64,000 nucleotides of DNA, from assembly GCA_016165875.1 (NCBI GenBank), contig JABBOT010000002.1, forward strand, positions 21,838,265 through 21,902,264, given 5' to 3'. Of this stretch, positions 29,101-41,100 are shown one piece after another. Origin of the DNA: Acanthopleura granulata. Lineage: Eukaryota; Mollusca; Polyplacophora; Chitonida; Chitonidae. The first letter of the stretch is position 1, and every line of letters begins with the position of its first letter. A program made the translations under genes and the position numbers. The notes under the pieces were generated by a model. It made no database searches. It had not been told where the DNA came from and saw only the letters and a program-made list of their open reading frames with translations.

Positions 29101-32100
29101 AATTGTATAAGTGAAAATTCTCATTATGTTATTGCAAGGCACCCAGAGAATGTTTCTGTTGACGATTTTGCGAGAAAAATACCCGCGATGCTTGTCTGAA
29201 CCCAATCTCTGTATTCTTGTTTGTTTAATTTTTCTGTTGAATTTGCAAATGCCCACAGGGGGAAGAGAATACAAAAAAGCACGAAGAGGATGGGAAGGTT
29301 GTCATGGTAACAGAGCACAGAATATTAGATGGAGGAAATAGGAGAGGACATATTGTAATCAGGGTAATTTTTCCATATTTTTGTAGTTAAAATCATGTGT
29401 AATCTGCATTCAAAGAAGTTTACAGTCAACTGATCATACATCTATCATAAATTGCCCACCAAACTGTACATGTTTGTTCGTCACATGTGCAATTCTTCGT
29501 CATGAGTTGTAGGAGTTGCTTTTAGCCGAGTGATATTTTCAAAATGGCTGCAGTGAGAAAAAAACGTTTTTGGAGTTAATTTAATTCTAGAGTGAAAGAA
29601 GAAGTAGTGAAGTCAGACTTGGAAATGCTGTTATTATTTCATATCATTATGAGGTAATTTTTAGATCTTACATCTTTTTATCAACAAAATATGCAGGCTG
29701 TTCTGTTCCTGACTGAAGCGTGCAAAGTTTTTAGCTTAATATTCATGTTAATCACTGGAATACGTCAGTTTCAGGTCTTCATGGAAGATGGTCGTATTAC
29801 ATTTAATAGCCTAGACAGCATTGTGTTGTGCAAATAGGGTGTGGTGCTTGTTTAACCCTGGTTGTTGTTGTGTCTCCTTCAGGGCACTCCTGAGCGCCTG
29901 ATGCAGCACTTGGTCGAGGACCACTCTGTGATTGACCCTACCTACGTGGAGGACTTCCTACTGTCATACCGCACCTTTCTAAACTCCCCACAGGAGCTGG
30001 CCTCCAAACTACTGCACTGGTTCCAGGACCCCATGCTTCGATCAAAGGTAAGTGTCAGCAGGTCATGGACCATATATGTACTGTATTTGACGTGAGAGTT
30101 CATCACCCTAAAATGTATTTTTAGAGTTAAATGAATGTCATAAAGTACTACTTTCGGTGGTGAAACTTTTGTAATAGTGTAATTAGGTTAGTGTGTTAAA
30201 TGTGATTGTGCATGCAAGTATGAGCTGAGGTACTCAAAATTATATGTAAATGGCACTGTTACAGGTAACCCGAGTTGTGCTGTTGTGGGTGAACAACCAC
30301 TTCAATGACTTTGAAACAGATGCTGGTATGTGTGATTTTCTGGAGAAGTTTGAAGAGCTTCTAGAAGGGGAGGTAAGCACATTCTCATTAAAGTTAAGTA
30401 TTTTCATTTACTTAAGATTATCAGCTCTTGTTTTGTCTTGTCAGCAGATCTATATTACAAATATAAAGTGCAGGGTAGTATTGTGAAACTATGGTAAATT
30501 TTTGATTTGTAGTGAAGCATATATTTGGCCTGGAGTATAACAAGGATTTAGAGATTAGGTTAAGTAGCATTTACAAAGTTACATAGAATGGAGTATTATC
30601 GAATAACTAAATGTACATGTTTCGGATAGAGCTGGTTGGCCACTGATTCACATTTGTAACCCATGCCTGTAGGCTGTTACATACCTGGTAGCATTAGATA
30701 AGTACGTGTTTCGTGGGGAGTAGAGTAATATTGGCTCAGCATTACACTGGATACCTATGTGTTGTTACAGAGGATGGGGGGACAGCTGAGATTGCTGAAC
30801 ATCGCCTGTGCTGCCAAAGCCCGTCCCAGAACGGTTACCCTCACTCGGGCCACTAGGGAGGAAATCATGCACTTCTCAATCCTGGGCGGTTTGGAGAGAG
30901 GCTGTGGAATATTTGTGACGAAGGTGGAGAGAGGATCTAAAGCATATGAGGCTGGCCTCAAGCGGGGAGATCAGGTGAGATGGCTGACATAGTCGTGTGC
31001 GGGGCGTCTGTGCAGTGTTGTAAGAGAGGCCAGCTGTCTGAGATAAGCACCGGGAGGAGAGCGGAATGTTCTTGACCCTGGGAGAGGGTGGAGTACTCCT
31101 CACACAGGTCATCTACACCTGGCTAAATAACCACTGAGCCCCAGGATAACCTTGCCATGTGCTCTTACAGTTTACAGTAATTCCATTATGATATCATAAA
31201 ATGCTGTCTTGTGGATGTAACACAGTAAACAAGGATTACCTTGAACTTCACTGTTCATACTCAAATACTGTAAACTGTTAACTTAAATTATTATTTATAC
31301 ACCAGTGAAATCCCAGAAGTTTCTTCACTGATTAAAGTGATATTTCACTGCAGTACTGTGCAGTATCCTCTATCTCTTCATCATTTCAACCTTTCTGAAT
31401 GTACATCATGAAAGGTTTTCATGATGAATCATTGTACAGTTTACTTGCGTGTTATTTAATAGTCAACTTTAATTTTTCCTTTCAGATTTTAGAAGTTAAT
31501 GGGGTTAATTTTGAAACGATATCACACACAAGGGCACTTGAAGTATTGAGAGGGACAACCCATTTGAGTGTAACAGTTAAGTCAAACTTATTAGGTAAGT
31601 AGAAGGTCTTCATTCTGTCATATATTGCAATTCAAATAATCTTCTAATTAAACACATATTGTAAATTTTCAAGATTTAGTGAGAAAGAAAGAAAAAAATC
31701 AGCAGTGATAGACATGATTGTTCCAGTGTAGGAAATACACAATGATTTGAAATGTGTGTTCATTATTTTCAGCATTTAAAGAAATGCTACAAGTCCCTGA
31801 CAGATCATCTAGGAAAGGGAAGAAAGACGAGATAGCCAAGCTGCAGACAGATCCCAAGCAGAGGTTGTCTGCCCCTGATCTGGAGGCAGCAGCTGTGCCA
31901 CCTGTCATTACCATCACCAAGGACAAGAAATCTGACAAAAAGGACACAAAGAGCTTCATGGCTTTCGGAAACAAAACCAAGTTACGAAAAGCCCTGATGA
32001 AAATGAATATTATCCCCAGAAATATGAGCAGGTTAGGAGATTTGCTTGAGATATGTAGTGAGTCTGTCATTACATGTACACACTAGCATGTTGTGGTTTG

Positions 32101-35100
32101 ATGTGGACTGAAGTCTGTATATTCTTGCTATTGTACACCTGTAACAGTACATGTATATAGCACTCCAAAATATTGGAATGAATGATTAATTATGGTTTCA
32201 TGCCTCATCGGCAGTATTTCAGCGATCCTAAACATTGGACATGCTGTGTGGTGATGTAATGTGATAAAGTTGATCAGTCATCTGGTGTGGCACTCTTGCT
32301 TTTCTAGAAGCCAGTCGTTCATATATATATGCAATAAAAACGGCATTAAGAATTCATTTCTTTAGACATTTGGATTATTTAGAATGTGTTGGATGACATG
32401 TAAATTATCTCTCTGACATGTATCTCTGCCATGTTTTGTTTAGTATTTTATCTTCTGTGCTATTCAGCCTGATGTTTATAATCTTCTCATTCGACATTCA
32501 TTGTTTCCTATACAAAATGCTTGACGTTGCACTCAGTCTAGTACATGTAGACCTGTTAATGCCACATATTTGTTGTATGATGATAATACACACATGTGGT
32601 TCACAGTTGTCTTGGTTTGTAACAGTAGTTCTGCCGTGTCACGTTTGCTGTGCTTGTGTTATACCCGGCATGTTTGTTGTTTTGTTCTGCAGTGACAGCC
32701 CGCATAACAATTCTGACGAAAATTTGTATGTTCGTCCATCAAGGAAGTCTTCGACGTCATCGTCCTCATCAGCCCAGACGATGTCCAATCATCTGAGTGC
32801 TAGTAACCCTGATCTGTCCACGTCAGGTCTCGGGGTAGATGACCTCAGACCAGAGTTCCATGAACATGTACTGAAGATCTACCGGGCTGACCAGTCGTTT
32901 AAATACCTCCTTGTTCATAGGGTGAGTCTGGTTTGTATTTACTGTATAAATCAATGTTGTGTACCAAATACTCTTAAAATCAGTTTTTTGTTTTAACATT
33001 TCAAATGTTGAACAGTCAGAGGCACGAAAGGCTTCTAAGCAGTTCTTTGATGATTGACATGAACAAAAGCAAACAAACATTCCTTAAGATAAAGCAAACT
33101 GAATATTAAATAACTGGATGCCTCTATTTGTTATTGTGTGTGATGTGTGTGTTTATTGTAGTGGAAATAGTTGCATGTAAATTTTTGACTTGATTTACAG
33201 GAAACGACAGCACGAGAAGTGGTGATGTTAGCTCTGAGGGAATTTGGTATCACAGATCCAAGCAAGTAAGTTCAGTGTGTCAAATCTCAGTGTCCCTGCA
33301 TATTTCAAGTAAAATGTACCAGAGTTTCATCTAATACCCAATCCTGACATAAATGTTGAAATTTTAACATCACCCATTGATTGTCTTGAGAAAAAAACTC
33401 TCCAAGCCCTGATACCACTGGTAAAGTTAGTAGAGGTAAGGAAAGCAACTCTTAAAGCTATAATATACTTTTTTTGTTCCAGTAACTATTCCCTGTGTGA
33501 GGTGACAGTCGAGAATGAGAGTATAATCAAGCAGAAGCGACTGCCGGATCAGTTGGCTAACCTCCCTGACCGAGTCAGTCTTAACGGCAGGTATGTAGCC
33601 TTCAGTTGTATCAGACCCCCAGGGGCTGGCTAAATCAGTATTTGTGACTCGCTGTCACAAATCTTGGGATTAGTATTGTGGTGAATGACCAGAAATTTCA
33701 GCCAAACTTTCAGTTCTTCAAAGCAAATAAATGTCATGAAATGTAACATACAGTGCTGAAACTTCCATTTTGAAACTTTGTTGCTTTTTTAGAAGCAATT
33801 AAATGACATAAAATAATATGAACAGTACTGACATTTCCCAGTAGAATATAATCCCACCTTCCAGACAAACCTCGAAACACCGTTCTACAATCAGTAGAAT
33901 GCTCAGAACCAGGCTTTTCCATGGATAAAATGTTAGGCCAAGTACACATTGCATCACCTGTAACGGCCTCCTGTAGATTACAGTGAATGAGGGAACATAA
34001 GAATCATACCCTAACATATACATGTGCATAGGGGTTTGTTAAAAAGTTTACTCGCTCACTTCAATGTTTCGCATGAGTACAGTAGTGTTCATGGGACATA
34101 GTGGAGCTGTTAAAAATGGGCTGTTGTCATATGGATTGATATGGTTGTAGGTATTGCCTGAAGAACAACATGTGTACAGAGACTCTTGTGCCGGATGAGG
34201 TGATGGGTGACCTGATCAAAGACAGCCAGATCAGCCTGTTACAGCTCAACACTGCCGAACTCGCCTCACAGCTCACCTTAGAAGATTTCAAGGTCTTTCG
34301 AGACATAGAACAAACAGAGTATATCGATGACCTGTTTGACCTCAAGTCCAAGTTTTCCTGTCCCAATCTGGTCAAGTTTGCTGAGGTAAGGGAAACAATT
34401 CTTCATGACATGTCAGTTTTGTGCTTGATTATGTTTTTAATGTGGTAAATGTCAAATTTGTGCTTCTTACTCATGGATTGTGTTCATTTTTTGCTGGAGC
34501 AGTGGGCAAAAAAATAAATTAATGACCCTTATAACAGTGCTATTTTGTAAGAAAAAATTTATTGATGTATGCTGAAATCCTGCCTTTCGTATGCTCTGTA
34601 CTTTTCAGTTGGTAAATAGGGAGATGTGGTGGGTGGTGACTGAGGTCTGCAATGAATCCAACATTGTCAAGCGAATGAAGCTCATCAAACACTTCATTAA
34701 AATAGCAAGTACGTGTCTGCTCTTCGTGTCTGAAAGATAATGTCCTCATTGAACTAGTGGATCTACATGCAGTTCTGATTCTGGATGTCACATTGTTCGT
34801 ATCTTTGGTTTAAGATAAAAAATTAGTTCTTTAATGTATGGTATCAATCTTTCTGATAAAAAGCTGTGTGAAAGCTATTTATCTGTGTGATAACATTTGT
34901 TGACTGTGTTTGTCCACAGGGCATTGTAAGGACTGTAAGAATTTCAATTCCATGTTTGCCATACTGAGTGGGTTAGGTCACGGGTCAGTGTCTAGGTTAC
35001 GCAATACCTGGGAGAAACTGCCGGGCAAATATATGAAAATGTTTGAGGTAAGAAACACATCATTCTGTTGCAGTTGTGAATTTGGTTACAAGGATGTCTT

Positions 35101-38100
35101 CATTAATAATCAATTGTCAGTTGCAAAATGGTCACCTATAGTGAATATTTTCACTTTTTTTGAATTTGAGGAATAAGCACAATGCTCAGAACATTGTTTG
35201 AAATAGCTTTAAAGGACATCATATATATATCTACACCAGGTAGCTGAATAGGTGTAAAAATTGATGCGAATTTATTACCTTGATTGTGTTTGTCATTTTG
35301 CTAAACTGCACAGTTATATACAGTCTACAAACTGGCCATCTCAGTGCGTGTTTTGTGATCTCAAAGCCTTGGATTTCTGTTGTAGGATTTACAAGACTAT
35401 ATGGACCCTTCCAGGAACATGTCCAAGTACAGGAATTTAATAGCCAGTGAACACGCACAGCCTCCTATGGTGAGTACAGCCAGACCACCCACACTCTACT
35501 AACAGCCTCACTTGTCTGTCTTGTGAAACTTATTGCTGCACATGTTATGGTGTTATTTCTATGGTACCAGAATGCAAACCTGTGAGATTAATATTTTTGT
35601 TTGATTTTTTTGGCAATTTCAGCTTCCATTTTTCCCAGTGGTCAAAAAGGATCTGACCTTCATTCACTTAGGGAACGATTCCTTTGTAGACAATCTAGTC
35701 AACTTTGAAAAGTTACGCATGATTGCCAAGGAGATCCGACACATATGTAATATGTGTTCTGCTAGATACGTGAGTAGTGCTCTGCTTAACAAATGAATAA
35801 TTCTTTGTGAAATGGATATTGCTTTTGTCAAATGCCCAACAGTAAGATGACCAGTGTGTGTTTTAAGGTAAAAGGAATACGTCAGTTGAAAAATGGTTAG
35901 TCTGTAGTAATGAATGAATGGAGCATTTTAGTGCACTATAGTGAAGGATTATCCATGAAATGATACACATCAATCAAGTACATCGCTGTCTTTCCTTTAC
36001 CACCTTCCCAAAGATGTCTGTTGTGTTTCTTCTAATCTATCAAAGCAAAAGATGATAAACCATTGTATATGTGTATGCTTGCCTTGTGATGAATGGTCGT
36101 GCTCTCTGTGTTAGGATGTCTCCACTATGTACCTGGGTACACCCAGCTTTTATGAGAGCTCTACAGTGTCAGGGGTGGCCACGATGAAACGCTCCAAGAA
36201 CAGGCGGGGCTCCACTCTGCCGAATGCCAAGAAAATGTATGAAGAGGTAAGAGTGTCTTGGCCATCTTTAACCCTTTGCTGATAAAACTGTCAATATAAC
36301 ATAATGTTAGCCATGTAGTTTGTTGTGTTGAAAATTTACCTCAGTTGAACTTCCGTCATGATCATTAACTAAATGAAGAGAATTTGAAAAAAATGAGCTG
36401 ATCCCTTACAGGAGAAACAGTAAAACCCACATGACACAAGGGTCTGACAGGTTAAAGTTTTCATCGCGCTGTTTAATCTGTCATTTTCCAGGCTTTGATG
36501 GTGCGCAGAGTGAAGTCCTATCTAAGTAACATACCAGTGATAGCTGATGAAGAGGAACTGAAGGAAATGTCCTCCAAGTGTGAACCATCAGGTAAACATA
36601 GTGCTCAAGTTTAATCAAGTATATAATTGAGAACTCTTTCAACTCTTGCCCAGTTTTAACAAAGCGGCCCAAAGCTGTGTACCCTTTTGTTTTCTCCTGA
36701 AATACGTCAAACTTTTAGGTGCATGCCTCACAGCAGGAAATGACACATCACTCCAGTTTTGTGTAAAATAGCCATCAGAGTCTGAGTCAAACGGAGCTAC
36801 TCGGCTCAGATTTCTGCTTATAGCAAAATAATCCAGTTATTGTTAAGACAAGGGCACAGAATATAATAAAAGTGTATAACTGTGAGCTGCCCTGAAATGA
36901 ACACCTTGTTGTTGGTAATGAAATATTCAGCTCTGTCATGTGAAAACTTGTTCTTGTTTCTCTTTGTTAGCAACAAGGAAGCGTGATCCTTCACCTGTGG
37001 TGAACACCAATCACATAGCTGAAAAGCAAACCTCACTAGGGCCAAAGTTTGGTAAGTACTGCATGTGAACTGCTGTGCTAACTCAGCCAACATGTTACAT
37101 CTGTAATCCATATATCACACACACTGCAACATCTGTAACTTCATATTACATGCATCCCAGTGGCTTACCAATTAATGTAAAAAAAATAATAACATTTTAA
37201 TGTTTTGTACTTTGCTGGTTGTGCTATTGCTTGTAAAAATAGCATGTTGCAAGATACTAAGCTTGTGATACAAGAATCAAGTTTTCTTTTTACACTATTT
37301 TTATATTTCTTTTTGCGGAATGTTATGAATGGCTATTCTGTTGTGTAATATATGGGTATCATTTTGAGTTTTTGGTTTCATTATTTTGTTGTCATACTTG
37401 AGCTCATGTAAATGCACGACATTCATCAGTGTTGTTATTTCTGATTTCTCTCCCCTTGCTAGGTGCTGCTTCCCCTGAAGCTGTTCGAAAACTCATGTCT
37501 CTCACTGATAAAGTTCGTCCACACAACCCTAAACACCCCATGCCACCTGTTGGCAGCCCTTTCTCAGGGCGGCGACCCACCTCGCCGCGCTACAGTAATT
37601 CACGTCCGCTTGCCGTCCACCTTTCCCCCGAAAGCTCCTCTGTGGTTAGTTTGAGTAACCTGGGCTTCAGAAAACCCAGTCGAACGGGTAAGCAATCATA
37701 TGGGCGATGTCTTGTCTTGTCTGGCCTGGGTGTTGGGGGAGATGGGGGTCAGTTTGTGTTGCTGTCACGTCAAACCAAACCTCATACATATATTTGTGCA
37801 TGCAGATTTATCCATCCCTAAACCAACATATCTGTTTTATCTTTAACTGTAACATTTGTTGTATGCGATATTCATTGTTATCAGAATGGTAATTGTTGTG
37901 ATGATGATTAATATTGTTTTGTGGATAATGTGATGGAAATGTCCACATAGTGTCAGTTAAATGGTTTAGTTTGTACATCTTATGATTTCATAAGTTTGCA
38001 TTTTTTACTTATTTGTGATGTGATTTAGTGTGTGCATATTTGATGAATTGCTGTTTAGTGAGATCCCGATTTTTGATACATTTTGCAGTGTGTTGTGGGC

Positions 38101-41100
38101 TGTATATTGGATGAACTGTGTGTTTTCAGCTTACATTCCCGTGCAGGTTTTTATGTTGTCTCTGTCCGGCTTTTTTCAGCTTCCATGGGTTCGTCTGAGT
38201 CAGCCAGTCCTACGAGTAGTGTCAGTAATTATCCTCAGCATTACGAGACGGACTCGGGCCACGTTAGTATTGGCTCATCAAATTTCGACAGTCGGAGCAC
38301 AAGTTCTATAGGATCAGCTAACTCTCCCCCATCATCTCGTCGTCCTTACCACCCTCCTCACCCTGGTGAGTTCTCCTCAGAAGGGAGACAACTTCTGAAT
38401 CAAATAACCAGTTGAATAGTAAAGTGAGTCTAACAGCTGGAATTTGTGTTCAAGTATACATATATTATGGGGTACAGTATTATTTTTGACATCTGTACAT
38501 CTTTGGAAGGAAATCCCTCTCAAATTCTTTGATAATTAACATCAAAGGCCAAATAATCTGTCAAGTTATTCCGTAATACTGACTTATATGTAACACCCTG
38601 TGCCCATCTACACAATTACTCGGGATTTCACGAGTGACACAGGTTCATGTAAGGGTCAAGCACAAACACAGAGCACATTTTGAAACAAGACTGGCAGATA
38701 GGCAGACTGGTAGTAGGCATGTAATGTACTAATTCCAGCAGTTGTCTGTATTTGTCTCCACTCACTATACACATTTGTTACTACATGCTGTGCTTTGTTT
38801 TCTCTTATCACACCAGTGTTAGGCTATGCTGGCACTTCACAAGTTTTATTGAGCACCTGTTATAAAGGCTACATGCACAAACTAGTTAAAAAACAGCACA
38901 TATAAACCATTGGACTCTAATGCAGCTGTTATTGGACCCTTTCAGCAGACTGTCAAATGGACATAGCATACTTCCATGAGGTAGCTTTAATACAACTAAC
39001 TTGATAGTTGTATATCACTGGTAATTAATGGAGATGGTGTCTTAGCCAGTCATGTTTGGGGAAAGCTGTCTTTTGTTTTAACCTGGATCACTCACCTGAA
39101 ATAAAAAACCCATGTGCCATGGTTTATAAGGAGTGGCTTGATGGGCCACACTAGTGCGAGGCATGGACAGTCCTGCCTGAACAGTCCGTACTTGTCTCCA
39201 CGAATCCCAGCCTGACTGTATATGTGATGTGTTTGTGACCGGTGGCCACCACTCTTACTCTGTTGCAGCGTATAACAATGCGTACTGTCTACCGGCACCA
39301 CTCCCTCATCCACAAGTCCGGCCACCCCTGCCTCCGTACCATGTAGTTGTTCAAAATATGCCAGGTGAGAGAACCAATCCATCAGTATACCCCTGAATAC
39401 CCCAAGTCTCAGAATAGCGCTGGGAACAGGTTATGCTAAACACCTTAGATGTGTGTAAACGTATGACATACCCAGTTTTGACCCAAACACATAGCTTACT
39501 TTAAGTGATGGGAAATAGGTCACTAAATTCAGCATTTAACAGAAATAACATGGCAGCCCTGCATTAATTATGTAAAGATTTTAAAATCTTATACTCTGCT
39601 GATGATGTAATTTGTCAGAAAGCTCAAGTGAATAATGATCCAGACCATCGAGCAATGCTTTTGGTTACCCTGCAATGCCTCCCACCCAGAACTCACGATT
39701 ATATCAAGTCATCTCACCCATCACTCATTGTAGATATCACTATGCATTCACTGGACCATTCCACCTTAACATTCCATTGTTCACTTTTAATCCCCCCCAT
39801 CACCCAGGACAAGGTAACCCGTCACACTTTTTAGCCTTAGACTCCTCATCAGTTAGCACACACACACCCTGTTGATGTGTTTCACCAGTCCTTCATGCCA
39901 GTGCCTCATTCCCTTCCCCTGCCTAGAAGCGGCTGGTATGCCCTATTTCTATTTCCTCACCTTGGTATTTGGTCAACTGTGATTCTACAGGTACATATCG
40001 GTGATCTTCACATGGTCTGTATATAACACAAGTTGTCTGTCTGTCCATGTCTGTATGTATAAGGCTCTCTGGGTTCTGAATTTCTTTAAAATTAGCCTCT
40101 GTATTTAGGCTTCCAGCTTTTCAGTAGCATTATACATGTGTATTTTAGTATCGGGGCAAAGAATGACTAGGATTTGTGCAGGGTGATATAGCGGTGGTAT
40201 GGATAAGGAAGTGGTGCCACAGGCTGTTGAGTGTGTCAGGATAGGGTGATGGTGAAGCCGATTTAGATTCTTAAGGACATAGAAGAACGTTATCATTACT
40301 AATCCTATCCTACAGGAGTTAATTAGCAACCTGTGCTTGAGCATGCATACATCTTACCGAGCAACAAAAGGACTTTTGTGATAGGCCTATACTTCTTACT
40401 GACTGCATATAAATATGTAACGGATGTGTTTATTTACTTCAAACAGGGATTCGTACATATCAACAATTAACATTTTCTTGCCACATTTTGTATCCACTCT
40501 ATTGAGAGTGTATGCGGAGGACTGGTTTTTCAGCACCTTTTAATCACTCTTTCACAAACAGCTCATTCTGGTCACACATTTTCTCTCTCACACCCTGCCT
40601 GCACCCCTATCAATGTATCACGCATGTTTTTGACTTCATTTGAGTTTCCTGTATAGTTTGGTTCTATCTGGCATGCTGATCTTTGTCTAGAGACTCCTCT
40701 GTGATTTCCTTTGAAGTGACCGATGTCGTATATTACTGTTCCTCCCTTGACAGCTCATAACCAGTATTCTCAGCAAGCCCATACAAACATACGGCGGCCT
40801 CCTCTACCCGACTACCACTCCGCCACTCAAATGGCACAGCTGGCCAGGCAGAAACATGGCTGGCAGATGGAACGAGCCCATTCACATGAAGGGGTGATAG
40901 GTTATTACCAGGGCGTTGATGATGAGGAATACGATGTGGCTGAGGAAGATGGTATGTGGCTGAGTGTGACCTGGTAGACAATTATTGCATGTGAATGATT
41001 TGCCCCTCTTGAGCTGTGTAGTTTGACTATGACTTAAGTGAGTGTTATTAGGAGACTTGGGTCTGCGTCCAGGCCACCTCCTCCTGTCTGTCTCAACCCT

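Larger units (their letters stand above)
26457..29258 (+). other. RAPGEF2: Two PDZ-GEF introns flanking exon 27923-28040
   Basis: Introns 26457-27922 and 28041-29258. A two-copy 24 bp tandem repeat lies at 27686-27734. No gene or RNA is seen. Confidence 0.8.

Noticed and set aside
32418..32692. 5' extension of the PDZ-GEF exon at 32693 in the same frame
   Set aside because: The extension is intron sequence translated as hydrophobic filler; the acceptor ttctgcag at 32692 and the phase of the previous exon fix the exon start.
39645..39800. Pro-rich stretch ([16 protein letters not shown]...) with a possible donor, as an extra PDZ-GEF exon
   Set aside because: No acceptor gives the required phase 1 entry in the Pro-rich frame, and exons 39269-39364 and 40754-40951 already join in phase without it.
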